64,000 bases of DNA from Prorocentrum cordatum (GCA_963575745.1 CAUYUJ010006369.1:84445-148444), one strand, 5' to 3'; counted from the stretch's first letter, positions 1 through 10,620 are shown. Translations and numbers: made by a program. The notes: a model not told the origin generated them from the letters alone.

Positions 1-515
1 GAAGACGCCCCCAGCGAATCACTGCCACCCCTTGCCTTCTTGGCAACGCTTGTGTGGTGAAATGTCGAGCAAAGGTGCGGCCATCCTAGAGGTCTGGCCG
101 TCCCCCCAGCGCTCGGGGGCACCACTGGAGAAACACTGACAAGGGGCCATCTGCAGTCATCTTGAGGCTCTTTTCGGCGGCTTCTTGGGGGCCTCTTGGG
201 GCTCCGCTGGGCCACCCTAGAGCCCTCTTGGGCCGTCTCAGGGAACTCGGGCTGCCTGGTGCCTTCGAAAACCGTCTTGGGGGCCCATCTGGACCCTCTT
301 GGTGGCCTCGTGGGCCGTCTTGGGTTTTCGGGAGCACGAAAAGGCGAGAACGTGAAAATAAGGTTTCAATCAAGTACGGAAAGGAAATCGATGCTGACTT
401 CCTCGGAGGCTCCTGGAGACTCTTCTTCGGCCCTCTCGGGGCGTCGTGGAGGCCGTCTTGAGGTAATCCAGTGCCGTCTTGGGGCCACCCGGGCCGTCTT
501 GGAGCCATCTTGGCT
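1..515. repeat. GC-rich degenerate short-repeat tract
   Basis: No convincing gene. The tract is built from loose repeats of GGCCGTCTTGGG and CCTCTTGGGG-like words about 10-25 bp apart. The same vocabulary reappears near 4.76-4.83 kb and 61.69-61.75 kb. The small open frames here run through these repeats on both strands and are not supported as coding. Confidence 0.5.
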
Positions 516-517
516 TA

Positions 518-690
518 CGTCGGGACTGTCCCCCTACAGGGGAATTGTCGATGAAAAATAAAAATACCCCAAACATGCACCAACATTGTCAAAACATATT
601 AAACAATACTCCCCAGACAATTTTTGTATTATGCTTGGGGATTTTTTTATTTTTCGTCGAAAATCCCCCTGTGTGGGGACAGGCCCGACT
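518..690. mobile_element. MITE family A, copy 1 (TA target site)
   Basis: Non-autonomous inverted-repeat element of 173 bp, flanked on both sides by TA (516-517 and 691-692). The left end starts GTCGGGACTGTCCCC and the right end reads GGGGACAGGCCCGACT, its reverse complement. Similarity between the arms continues inward for about 50 bp, including an A/T-rich GAAAAATAAAAA stretch, so most of the element can fold back. TA duplication with terminal inverted repeats is the signature of Tc1/mariner-type MITEs. There is no coding capacity. Copies 2 and 3 lie at 2,771 and 56,306. Confidence 0.85.
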
Positions 691-692
691 TA

Positions 693-1548
693 AATCTTGC
701 GGCCGGACTCGGCTCGACTCGCGCGGAGCCCCGTCGGCGGGGTGGCCCCCGCGGGGAGCGGGCTGGGCCTGGGCCCGTGCGCCCCCCTTTGCGGCCTCCC
801 TTCCTCTCCCGCTCCTTCTCGTGTCCCCCCCTGCCTCTCACGGGAGGGACAACCACCCGGACCCGACAGTTGGCGTTCACTGAGCGGTCTTGGGCGTTCA
901 CTAGACAGCCCTGCCCTGTTTGATCCCTCCTTTGGGTGCGCTCGCTGAACGGCTTCGCCTGTCGGGGTGGGTGTTACCGGGATGGATGTTCCGCCCTCTG
1001 GCCTTGGGTCTTTCCCTTTTGCGGCCTTGGGGGTCTGGGGTGTTTGATTCCTTCTGTGGGTGCGTTTACTAAACGGCTTCGCGTGTCGGGGTGGTAATTC
1101 TCGGGGTGGATTTTCGGCCTTCTGGGCTTGGGTCTTTCCCTTTTGCGGCCTTGGGGGTCTGAGGGTTCCTCGTCGCCGCCGTCTCCGTCCAGCTCTGTCT
1201 GCCCATCCTCCTTAGCATGGGAGCTGCGTGATACTGTGCGTCCTGCTCCCGTCTCCTCTTTCCTCCCCTCCTCCTAATCATTATCGCCAGTTGTTGTTTA
1301 CGTTTGGAAGGTGGCGTCATGAAAGCCACTGGACGGTCTCTGCTGCGTTTTACCACGGAGTTCACAGTTTTGCCGTGAGGTGTTGCACTCACGTTTCTCC
1401 TCTAGTTCCGTCTTCTCCTTCTCCCAAACAACAGATGTTTTGTATAGGCATCTCGGTTTTCCGACGGACTGACCGAGGAGGAAGATGGTCAAGGGTGTCG
1501 ATGTAGGACGCGGGTAACGTATTACCATTTTCGTGCCGTAACATTGGA
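693..1548. repeat. Spacer with a 124-bp tandem duplication
   Basis: No gene supported. Bases 918-1,041 and 1,042-1,165 are a diverged head-to-tail duplication, each starting GTTTGAT and sharing AACGGCTTCGC, TGTCGGGGTGG and CTTTCCCTTTTGCGGCCTTGG. The rest (1,166-1,548) looks unique. A minus-strand open frame at 1,069-1,392 is basic but overlaps the duplication and is not called. Confidence 0.6.
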
Positions 1549-2372
1549 ACAGGTGGAAGCCACATCCACCGACAGGCGAAGAGTAGGGGGAATCCACACA
1601 CACACCGACAGGCGAAAGCAAGGCAGGAAGGATCCTGCCCCCCACAAGCGGAAGCCGCACCTGCCGACGCGCCACGGCCGTCGTTTTTTTCATGACGCGA
1701 GAGCAGGTGGAAGCCGCACCCGCCGACAGGCGAAGGGACAACAGGTGGGAGCCATGACCACCGACAGGCGAACGGCCAGGTGGAAGCCACACCCACCGGA
1801 CAGGCCGGGGTGACCGCCCAGGTTGGGCCCGCGGCCCGCCCATCCCGTCGGGTGGTCAGCGGCAGCACTTCACTGAGGTGGTTGGGCTTTTGTATGGACA
1901 ACCATCTCGTGTTGGGGGGGAACCAGGTGGAAGCCACCCACACCTTGGGTGTTGCTAGAAGTGCCCCTGGCCCAAGGTGCCCCCAGGACTTCCAAGGAGG
2001 CCCCCACGGCCTCCAGAGCATCCCTCGCGAGGCCCAGAGGGCCCCAGGGGCCCCAACATTGAGCGAAAAGCTGGGGGTACCTTGGGCCAGGGGCACCTTC
2101 AGCAACCCCCGAACACCCACCGACAGGCGAACGGAAGAATAGGCGGAAGCCACGCCCACCGACAGGCGAAGAGACCAGGCAGAAGTCACGCCCACCGACG
2201 GGCGAAAGGGGACCGGGCGGAAGCCGCACCCACCGGCAGGCAGAGCTCGGAGAGGGGCCGCCCCACGACTGTGAAGCACGCCGGTCACCCCCTGACGGGT
2301 GGAAGCCACGCCCACCGCCAGCCGCCCAGGTGCGGCCTGCGGTTCACCCACCCTGACGGGTGGTCAGCAGTG

Positions 2373-2526
2373 CAGTCGGCCCGGGTTGGTAGGTCGGCCC
2401 TGCCAAGTCAAGGGTACCTTTTGTGTCCTGCGTCTCGCGACCCGTGCCTCCCGCATTCCTGTGGCGACGTGGCCCTCGGAATAGTCTTTTGTCCTCTCGC
2501 GTGTCCTGTCCAATGAAGTCCGACTG
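2373..2526. mobile_element. MITE family B, copy 1
   Basis: Element of about 154 bp beginning CAGTCGGCC and ending GTCCGACTG, followed by TA. It shares internal blocks TCGCGACCCG, GCATTCCTGTGGC, ACGTGGCCCTCGG and TCGCGTGTCCT with a shorter copy at 10,655-10,759. The terminal inverted repeat is short (about 8-10 bp). The 5' flank is TG where copy 2 has TA. Confidence 0.65.
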
Positions 2527-2770
2527 TAGCACTTCCTGAGGCGGCTGGGGCCCTCTTCCTCCTCCTCCGCCTCCTCCTCCTCCTCATCCTCGTGGGGGAG
2601 CGAGCTTCTGGGCCCTCTGCTGAACAGCCGCCTCGTGCGCTTGGACGGGTGGAGGCCACGCCCGCCGACGGGCGAAGCCGAGGCACATGTCATCCTGGAC
2701 CTCCGGGGCTGCCACACAGGGGACGGGCCGGCGGCCCGCCCATCCCGACGGGGGGTCAGCAGCAGCAGTA

Positions 2771-2925
2771 AGTCGGGCCCGTCCCTCTACAGGGGGAAAA
2801 GTACAAGATAGTAGAATGATAGTCTGGGGACGATTTATTGGAGCATTGTTTCACCATTTTGGTGTATTTTTGTTACTATTTTTTGTTTTCGTCCAACATC
2901 CCCCTGTAGGAGGACAAACCCGACT
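2771..2925. mobile_element. MITE family A, copy 2, inserted in the minisatellite
   Basis: 155-bp element flanked by TA at 2,769-2,770 and 2,926-2,927, starting AGTCGGGCCCGTCCC and ending GGACAAACCCGACT. It interrupts the longer module of the surrounding minisatellite: the flanks GGTCAGCAGCAGCAG and AGCAGCATTTCCTGAGG are close to contiguous in uninterrupted modules near 1,860 and 3,490. It has no coding capacity. Confidence 0.85.
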
Positions 2926-3722
2926 TAAAAGCAGCATTTCCTGAGGTGGTTGGGCCTTGGTCTGAGCAGCCACCTCGTGTTGGGGGGAGGGCGGGTGGAA
3001 GCCACACTTCCGACAGGCCAAAAGAAACCGTCGATTGGCACGATGTGGACAGGTGGAAGCCGCACCCTCCGACAAGCGAGGGAAGAACAGTGGAAACCAC
3101 ACCCACCGACAGGCGAACGAGTCAGGTGGAAGCCGCACCCACCGACAGGCGAATGTATAGGTGGAAGCTACGCCCACCGACAACAGATGGAAGCCACACC
3201 CACCGACAGGCGAAGCAAGGCAGGAAGGATTCTGCCCCTCCAAGTGGAAGCCACACCCACCGACAAGCGAAGTGAAGCCAGGTGGAAGCCACACCCACCG
3301 ACGCGCTAAAGCAGTCGTTTTCCACGACGCGAGAGCAGGTGGAAGCCGCACCCACCGACAGGCGAAGGGATAACAGGTGGGAACCACACCCACCGACAGG
3401 CGAATGGCCAGGTGGAAGTCACACCCACCAACAGGCCGGGGTGACCACCCAGGTGCGGCTTGCGGCTCGCCCATCCCGACAGGTGGTCAGCAGCAGCTCT
3501 TTTTGAGGTGGTTTGTCCGTGGTCTGAGCGACCACCTCGTGCAGGGGGGGAAAACAGGTGGAAGCCACACCCACCGACAGGCGAAAGGACGAACAGGTGG
3601 AAGCCACACCAACCGACAGGCGAAGAGACAGGTGAAAGCCACACCCACCGACAGGCGAAATGAAGCCGTCGTTTCCCACGACGCGAGAGAACAGGTGGCA
3701 GCCACACCAACCATCAGGCGAA

Positions 3723-4069
3723 GCCCTGGGCGCCCGCGACTGTGAAGCACGCCGGCCGAGGAGGAGGAGGGGGAGGAGGAGGACGAGGACGAGGAGCAGG
3801 AGGAGGAGGTCCAGTGCAAACCCAAGGCTCATCAACGATGTTGCCCTCCAAGCGCCCTCTCCATATGCCCCATAGAAGGGTTCATTTCCACTGAGGGAAG
3901 CGCCCCGTTGGGGGGCAACCGTGTGAACACCCGGAAGCGTTCCAAACCACCACCTCTCAGAACCTCAATGTCACGAGTCAGTAAACCTGTTCGTTGCGTC
4001 TTGACGCTCCTGAATCGTGTCAGAAAACCATTCTTGGGACTTCAGCAATGCCAACCAGCGGAACTGTTG
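3723..4069. other. Spacer; short GGA tract, nothing else seen
   Basis: Holds a short GGA/GAC-rich tract (3,755-3,810) and apparently unique sequence. No exon, RNA or element was recognised. Confidence 0.4.
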
Positions 4070-4600
4070 CGCATTTTCTGGTAATTACGTGAACCATGAG
4101 AACAAGTGAAACCTTTGCAAAGTTGTAAAACGAAACTGCGCGGCGCCAAGGCGAGAACCACATGTTCAAAGGGAGCACCCCTCAAACCTTGAAACTCTTG
4201 CAATGTTTGGAGCGAATGTGTGTGGCGCTAAGGCGAGAGCCAATGCTTGAGAAGGAGCCGCCCTCAATTTGTGAAGTTCGGTTACAGTTTTAGAACGAAT
4301 GCGCGCGGCGCAAAGGCGAGAGCCACACGTTGATAACATCCCGCCCTCAATCCGTGTAACTCTTGCATCGCTTCAAAACGAACGCACGCGGCGCTAAGGC
4401 GAGAAGCACATTTTGGAAGCGAGTTGTCCTCAGTCAACGAAGTTCTTGCAAAGTTTTGGAACGAATGTGCGCGGCGCATTTTGAAAACGGCCCACCCTCA
4501 ACCATTCTTGCAAATGCTTTAAACGAATGCGCGCGGCGCTAAGGCGAGAGGCACATGTTGGAAGCGATCCGCCCTCCATCTGTGAAAATGGTACTACCTT
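4070..4600. repeat. 83-bp satellite, about six copies
   Basis: The landmark CGGCGC/TGGCGC followed by AAGGCGAG occurs at 4,141, 4,223, 4,306, 4,389, 4,472 and 4,534, giving spacings of 82, 83, 83, 83 and 62. The last interval has lost about 21 bp. Other shared words are AACGAATG, CCGCCCTCAA and TTCTTGCAAAG. The A/T content is higher than in the surroundings. Not coding. Confidence 0.85.
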
Positions 4601-5456
4601 TTAGGCTTGAGGCACATACATTGTAAAGAAGTCTCAGGCGAAACGCCCTGACCGCCCTTCCGACTTGCCTCGGGGTGCGACAGGGAGGAGTTATTTAGGA
4701 GGACAAGGAATGGAGGAGGAGGACTGGGAGAGGGATGGGGGATGGTACTGATAATGAGGAGGGGGCCTCTTGGGGCCCTCTTCGGGTGCCTTCTGGGGGG
4801 CGACCGGGGCCTCTTGGGCGGCGGCTATGGTGGGCTCTCCTTCTTCCTCCGGATCATACTCATATTCTGACCGTCTTGGCTTCCTTCTTCCTACCTTTTA
4901 ACGTTCCTGATTCTTCCCTTCTCCTCACTCATCTCTCATCCGTCCTCCTCAGTCGCACGGCGACCATCGAGACATCGGGCCCGCCAGTCTGCGGTCCAAA
5001 GACGGGCCAAGCAAACACTGGTCGCAGTACGACCGGCCGTCACGCTTACCCCCTGGTTGGTTGGCCACCCCAAGGGCCAGGGGTGCCAGGAACATCCCAC
5101 ATAACCGCCCCAACCCCGAAGAAAACCTAAAGTGTTCGTTGTGTGTGCATATTGATTGCTTAATCGAGGTTGCTCTGCTCTGTAAGTCTCTCCTCCCCCC
5201 CTCTCGCCGGATTCTCCTGGGCAGCCCGCGCAAGTGTTCCAGCCCAGCGAGGCATATTTCCTAGGGCGGTCGCACTTTGACCTGCGCCGCTAATGTGAAA
5301 ACTCGTCGCTGGGGGGAAGGGCGCGAGACGTTGCGATGCGGAGGAGTGTGCAAGACGAATGCTTTGAAGCGGGCTCGGGTCTGAGCGGACAGCAGTTCGG
5401 GGAGGGACGAGAGACAGATTTGCACACACAAGGAGTATTTTGGTGCGCACGCGGCG
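4601..5456. other. Unassigned spacer
   Basis: No exon could be supported, although upstream exons of the 5.46-7.43 kb gene may lie here. 4,700-4,740 is purine-rich, and 4,760-4,830 repeats the CTCTTGGGG vocabulary seen at the left edge of the window. Confidence 0.3.
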
Positions 5457-7429
5457 GTGAAGAGACGTGTATACACTCATTTCAGAATCCTGGGCCAGCA
5501 AGGAAGTTTTGTGGAGGGGGGCGTGCAGGGAAGAAACGGTGAGGGTAGTTTCTTTTGTTGGTACGACGCTACTCTGCGCCGCTCTGATTTGACAAGGTAC
5601 ATCGCCAGCGAGCGGGACTATTTCGAGCAGTTTGTGACCGAGCCGTTCGAGCAGTTCTTGGCCCGGATACAACGAGAGGCTTGGCAACCTGTACCGTGAA
5701 TGAGCGTGGAAAGTATGAATTTCGACGAGATGGGGACGACAGCGGGGAATTATCCTGGCAAGGGACCCAACCATGTGCAGTTTTGAGTGACGTAGTTGTG
5801 GGTATCGATCTCGGTGAACCTCTCTGGGATCACGACACGTGTGACGGGTGTGCCAACATTGAAATTGGTACGCCATGCGGACGCTGCCACCGGAGCCGTC
5901 GGTAGAGAGCCATGTGAGGCCACGGAACGTGTGAGGGGTGAGCCCGAATGCAGGGTGGAACCGTGCGCGGGCGCTGCCACTACTAGGGCCTTCGGTGGAG
6001 CTCCTTATGAAATGGAGGTGGAACTGCGCGCGGACCCTACCACTGGGGCCTTCGGTGGAGCACCATATGGGGCCACGAAACGTGTGAGGGGTGCACCGGA
6101 TTGGAGGTGGAACTGCATGCGGACCCTGCCACTGGCGCCTTCGGCGGAGCACCCCATGGGGCCACGAAACGTGTGAGGGGTGCTCCGAAATGGAGGTGGA
6201 GCTGCATGCGGACCCTGCCACTGGCGCCTTCGGCGGAGCTCCCTATGAGGCCACGCAGCGTGTGATGGGTGCTCCGAAATGGAGGTGGAACTGCATTCGG
6301 ACCCTGCCACTGGGGCCTTGGGCGGGGCGCCCTATGGGGCCACGAAACGTGCGAGGGGTGCGCCGAATTGGAGGTGGAACTGCATGCGGACCCTGCCACT
6401 GGGGCCGTCGGTGGAGCTCCTTATGGGGCCACGGAACGTGTAAGGGACGCGCCGACATGGAGGTGGAATTGCGTGCGGGCCCTGCCACTGGGGCCTTCGG
6501 CGGAGCACCCTATGGGGCCACGAAACGTGCGAGGGGTGCGCCGAACTGGAGGTGGAACTGCATGCGGACCCTGCCACTGGCGCCTCCGGCGGAGCTCCCT
6601 ATGAGGCCGCGAAACGTGTGAGGGGTGCTCCGAAATGGAGGTGGAACTGCATGCGGACCCTGCCACTGGGACCTTCGGTGGAGCTCCCTGTGGTGCCACG
6701 AACCGTGTGAGGGACGCTGCGCTGACGATGGCCATGGTGATGATCATGATGATGCGGATCATGACGATGGCGATGACGATGACGATGATGACGATGACGA
6801 CGACGACGACGAGGCGGCTGGGAGGAGGCAGGAGGGGGAGGGGGGAGGGGGCAGCGGGAGGAGGCGAGACGCGGGGCGCTGCCTCTTCACAACGAGGACC
6901 CAACACCACAGCATGGTTGGGAAGAAAAACAGAGAAAGACGGGTATGCCTGAGTGGTGACTGGATGAAGGGGGGGAGGAGGGGGAGGAGGAGGAGGGGGG
7001 AGGACACTTAGGATGCTGGGCCTCGTTAGTTTCCACTGTCACTTGAATTCATCGCGGGCTGTCACGGGCGAGTTGGCGCGCATTTGGCGGGAAGCATTCC
7101 ACGGAGTAGCTGCAGACCTTGAAAGTGGCCCGATTCCGTGCGAAATTGTGGAACGCACGCTTTGCTTTATCCAAATCGGTCGACCGTACTAGCCAATCAT
7201 TGCCAGCCAAGAAGCGCCTCGGTTTACTTAGTCCAGGCTTCAGGTCGCCAGGTCGTTAGTCAACCTCGTGGCCGTGCCCCGTTTGCTGGCCTCCAGCTGC
7301 GTGCGGGAAATCACTACCACGAAGAAGAAAGGCCCCATCCAGTTCTCCACCCTCGCCAACACGCACCCAATAAAGATCATCGACGAGCAGGCCAGCGCAC
7401 TTGGCGCGATTTGTCAGATCCCCGAGTGA
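5457..7429 (+). CDS. Multi-exon gene, 3' part, product unknown
   Basis: Not recognised. Three exons join in frame: about 5,457-5,695 (5' limit uncertain), 7,030-7,178 and 7,260-7,429, with stop TGA at the end. The introns are 5,696-7,029 (GTGAAT..GTTAG) and 7,179-7,259 (GTCGAC..GTTAG), and the phases match at both junctions. The joined peptide is hydrophilic and protein-like. It contains YIASERDYFEQF and EPFEQFLARIQREAW in exon 1, VTGELARIWREAFHGV and GPIPCEIVERTL in exon 2, and GPIQFSTLANTHPIKIIDEQ in exon 3. The first intron contains the whole 89-bp satellite and a GGA tract. The start of the gene was not found. Confidence 0.55.
5860..6715. repeat. 89-bp satellite array inside an intron
   Basis: About nine and a half copies. 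The landmark TGGAGGTGG recurs every 89 bp from about 6,010 to 6,634. Each unit also has ACCCTGCCACTGG, CCTTCGG.GGAGC, GGGGCCACGAAACGTG and GAGGGGTG. Because 89 is not a multiple of 3, the array gives overlapping pseudo-ORFs in several frames on both strands, none of them real. Older, more diverged units lie at the left end (5,860-6,000). Confidence 0.9.
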
Positions 7430-7619
7430 TCAGGGCAAGGCGTGGTCAGGGAAAAGAGCTGATTCGCGTATCCCGTCTGTCTGCTAGGTAAGGTATGTCC
7501 CCGAATGCATGTTCCTTCTGTTTTCCTGGATCAGCTTTTGCCGAGGTAAAGGTTTTGTTGTGGAGTGTTCCCAGGTTGCCCAGCCGGTGCCGGGGGGGGC
7601 ATGGTTGTGGTAAGATCGA

Positions 7620-8020
7620 GTGCTGTCCGAAGGTCCCGCGCGTCGAGACATTCTCGATGAGCCGGCCCGTTTCGTTTGAGACATCCTTCCAAGTTCGTAT
7701 CCCGAGATGACCAGATTTGAGATGGTCCGGCCCGTTTCGCTCGAGACATCCTCGCGATTCTGGGCGCCCAGATCTCGCGCGAGAGGTGGTCCGGCCCGTC
7801 TCGCTTGAAACATCCTGGAGAGTTTGGGTTCGGAGATGCCCTGGCCTGAGGTGGCCCCGCCCGTTTCGCTTGAGACATCCTCGCAGCTCTAGGCTTGGAG
7901 ACGTCGCCCACGAGGTGATCTGGCCAGATTCGCATGAGACGTTCTCGTACCTCTGGGTACAAAGCTGCCGCGTGCGAGGTGGTCCGGCCAGTTTCGCATG
8001 AGACATCCTGGCAATTCTCA
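7620..8020. repeat. ~65-bp tandem repeat, block 1
   Basis: About six diverged units, each with GGTCCGGCCCGTTTCGC followed by TTGAGACATCCTCG, at roughly 7,660, 7,729, 7,789, 7,852, 7,917 and 7,983. A second block of the same family lies at 8,690-9,075, and a solitary fragment (TTTCGCTTGAGACATCCTCG) at 38,677. Open frames follow the repeat on both strands and are not called. A GGA/GAG tract follows at 8,030-8,130. Confidence 0.8.
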
Positions 8021-8352
8021 GCAATTGTCGAGGAGGAGTGCAACGAGAAGGAGGAGGATGAAGAGGAGGAGGAGGAGGAGGAGGAGCGTAGGTGAGGAGG
8101 AAGAGGAGGAAGATGAGGAGGAAGTAGAATGCTCGCACGACAGTTATACAAGTACTGTTGATATCGATGCTTTCGGGGCACTCCTCGTCGCGAGGGCTGG
8201 GCACGGTTCGATCGTGCCTTGTGACACGGGCCGGTGCTCTGCCGAGCAAGGGTGTTTCACGGGCCTGCTCGCGCCCACGCTGCGGGGGTGTCTCGAGCGG
8301 CCCGTTCGTTTTAGGGGATGGGCGTGGGTGTTATCAGAGCTGCGTCAGAGCC

Positions 8353-8569
8353 CCGAATCATCAGGGGTAACTCGGGTCAGGGATAACTCGGGTTCGCTTT
8401 TCGGGAATCCAAACCCGAGTTATCCCGGACCCGAGTTACCCCGGATGAATCGGGCGTCCAAGAGCCCCGAATCATCAGGGGTAACTCGGGTCAGGGATAA
8501 CTCGGGTTCCTTTTTCGGGAATCCAAACCCGAGTTACCCCGGACCCGAGTTATCCCGGATAACTCGGGC
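8353..8569. repeat. Two tandem 42-bp-arm hairpins
   Basis: Copy 1: left arm 8,353-8,394 and right arm 8,412-8,453, with a 17-nt loop. The arms differ at about three positions. Copy 2: left arm 8,467-8,508 and right arm about 8,526-8,567. Each arm contains two copies of GGG(A/G)TAACTCGGGT. The two hairpins are direct repeats of one another, about 114 bp apart. Confidence 0.9.
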
Positions 8570-8689
8570 GCCCAACTGCGTGCCGCTCGCTCGCCACTCT
8601 TGTTTGCTTTTGGGACTGTTCTGGACCTCTCCAGGGCGTCCCTTGGCTGGCGGAGGAGGAGGAGGGGGAGGAGGAGGAGAGGAGGAGGA

Positions 8690-9075
8690 GGGTTCCAGGA
8701 TGCGGTGCGCGAGGTGTCCAGGCCCGTTGCGCTTGAGGCTTCCTCGGAGCCCTTGGCTCCAAGATGCCCTGACTTGAGGTGCTCCGGCCCGTTTCGCCTG
8801 AGATCCCCTCACGATTTTGCGTTCCAAGAAGCGTGCGGTTCGCGAGGTTCTTCGGCCCGTTCCCATGGAGGCATCTTCGGAACCCTTTCCGAGATGCCCT
8901 GACTTGAGGTGCTCCGTCCCATTCCGCCTGAGACATCCTCCCAGCTCTGGGTTCCTAGATGCGGTTCTCGAGGTGCTCAGGCCCGTTTCGCCTGAGACAT
9001 TCTCGGAACCCCAGGCTCCGAGATGCCTTGACTTGAGGCACTCTGGCCCGTCTCGCCTGAGACATCTTGGGGTCC
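8690..9075. repeat. ~65-bp tandem repeat, block 2
   Basis: Same family as 7,620-8,020: repeated GCTCCGGCCCGTTTCGCCTG, GAGACATCC and CCGAGATGCCCTGACTTGAG. A GGA tract (8,652-8,693) and the tandem hairpins separate it from block 1. Confidence 0.8.
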
Positions 9076-9239
9076 TCGGAACTCCGGGTCCGATCGCCAG
9101 GGCCGCGCGATTCGGGGGATGCCATCCCATCCCCTGGAAAGCTCTTGGCGGGGCTTGAGTCCAACCCAGTGGCTGAGACGGCGCATGTCTGGAGAAGCGC
9201 CCACAACGGTCGTCAAGTCGGCCCCAAGACTACGTTCGC

Positions 9240-9640
9240 TAAGGCAAAAGCAATCGTCAATTCAGCTCCAGCACTTCGTTGGTCAAGGCGAGAGGAGCCG
9301 TCAACTCGGCCCCGACACTTTGTTCGTCAAGACCGAGGTCGTTTTTAACCATCAGCTCGGCCCCGACGCTGTGTTCGTCAAGACGGAGGGGACGGCGAGG
9401 GGGGCCGTCAAGAGGGTTCGTCACCCCAGAGGGAGGCCGTCAAGGGGGTTCGTCAAGGGGGTTCGTCAACTTGGAGGGAGGCCGTCAAACGCGTTCGTCA
9501 ACTCGGAGAGAGGCCGTCAAGGGCGTTCGTCAACTCGGAAGGAGGCCGTCAAGGGGGTTCGTCAATTCGGAGTTGACGGCTAACTCATTTCACTAGGATT
9601 AAGTTGACGGCTAAGTCTTTGCACTAAGATGGAGTTGACG
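9240..9640. repeat. GTTCGTCAA minisatellite
   Basis: Units of about 30-36 bp built on GGAGGCCGTCAAGGG and GTTCGTCAACTCGG, densest at 9,400-9,575. They are followed by three copies of AGTTGACGGCTAA-like sequence (9,572-9,640), in which GTTGAC is the complement of the GTCAAC word. Not coding. Confidence 0.75.
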
Positions 9641-9981
9641 GCTCAAGCGCCGGATAGAGTGTACATGGTCATCCGTCGTGGCGTCCAGGCCCACCTCCTG
9701 ACCCGGGTGTTACGCTTGAAGGTGATATTGAGGGAGGTTTTGTTGGGGTTTCCCCCTGGTGACGGGGGAAGCCAGGGACCAAGAGGCCAGTAACAGAACG
9801 AACGGGAACTTGACATATGTATGTCTTCCAGCACTCTCTTTGTAAATGGGCTCTCCCAGATCATGGATTACAAACTCTGCCCAGACAGCACATGGCGGGT
9901 GCCAAGCAGCGCGTTCCCCGGACCAGCCTTATCCCGGATCGTCCGGTTGCCAATACATTGTTGCAGGTCGTCGATGTGCCG
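9641..9981. other. Spacer, nothing recognised
   Basis: Apparently unique sequence of moderate GC. No exon, RNA gene or element was recognised on either strand. Confidence 0.3.
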
Positions 9982-10222
9982 TTAGACGCTTAGAGCGGGG
10001 GTGCGCAATTCGGCGGGAAATGGGAACCCGTTTTGCTCGCGCAAGGCATCGCTATCGTGCTCCATCCACGCGCCGTTGCCTTTCTTGAGGAAGGCAGACT
10101 TGGCCAAAAGCTTTTTCCCTCCCTTGGCCAGATGCCGTTCCCGCGCGGCTCTGGGAAACCAGCGTCCGCAGCCGCGACTGAGGCCGCGGCGTCCCAATCC
10201 CATCATGCCTTGGTAATTTCTT
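9982..10222 (-). CDS. Possible terminal exon, product unknown
   Basis: A minus-strand open frame with protein-like, basic composition: CGRWFPRAARERHLAKGGKK, then LLAKSAFLKKGNGAWMEHDS, then EQNGFPFPAELRTPALSV and a TAA stop. Its 5' limit near 10,222 would follow an AG. The plus strand over the same bases is also open, so the strand is not certain. No family was recognised. Just upstream (higher coordinates) lies a purine-rich tract. Confidence 0.35.
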
Positions 10223-10239
10223 CGAGCACCGAGAAGAAG

Positions 10240-10620
10240 AAGAAGACCTGGAAGGCGAGAAAGAGGAGAGGAGAACGGGGGAGGGGAGCAGGGCAAGGAA
10301 CGGTGGAGAAAAAGGGGGGATGAGGGGAGGGGGAAGGTGACCGTGATGCGGAGGCACGGGGCAGAGGATGGGGAGGTGGGGCGAGAAGCGGACAGGAGGG
10401 GGGAAGACCGCAGGAGGGTTAGAGGGTGGGAGTCTAGGCTTCCCAGATGGGATCCGAGTAGATGGGGTCGGGGGATCGCGCCGCATCGCCGATGCATCGG
10501 CGATGGGGCGAGATGCGGAGCCCGATTTCGCCGATGCACCGCCGGGGTCGCCGATGCATCGCCGATGCACCGTCGAGGTGTCGGTGATGCACCGGCGATG
10601 CAGCGCAATCCTCCGACCCC
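10240..10620. repeat. Purine-rich tract and GCCGATGCA minisatellite
   Basis: 10,240-10,430 is GGGAGG/GAGAAG-rich. 10,480-10,610 is a cluster of GCCGATGCATCGGCGATG-type words, many of them palindromic around TGCA (for example TGCATCGGCGATG beside CATCGCCGATGCA). No gene. Confidence 0.7.

Larger units (their letters stand above)
1549..3722. repeat. ~30-bp minisatellite field with higher-order units
   Basis: Dozens of copies of a unit close to GGTGGAAGCCACACCCACCG followed by ACAGGCGAA, with spacers of variable length. Within the unit GGTGG and CCACC are complementary and can pair. Copies cluster at 1,549-1,800, 2,100-2,310, 2,990-3,430 and 3,550-3,720. A longer module (CCCATCC..ACGGGTGGTCAGCAGCAG, then GAGGTGGTTGGGC, then CAACCACCTCGTG) recurs near 1,840, 2,740/2,940 and 3,470, so this is a higher-order repeat. 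Both MITE families have inserted here. Open frames on both strands follow the repeat and are not genes. Confidence 0.85.

Noticed and set aside
1549-3722. CRISPR-like array of ~30-bp repeats
   Set aside because: Spacers are not unique or uniform, repeats are degenerate, there are no cas genes, and the setting is eukaryotic; it is a minisatellite.
5796-6621. Overlapping ORFs of 80-350 residues in several frames
   Set aside because: They follow the 89-bp satellite, whose period rotates frames; the same peptide words recur in every frame.
6940-6965. tRNA A-box-like TATGCCTGAGTGGTGACTGG
   Set aside because: No B box or acceptor-stem complement was found downstream.
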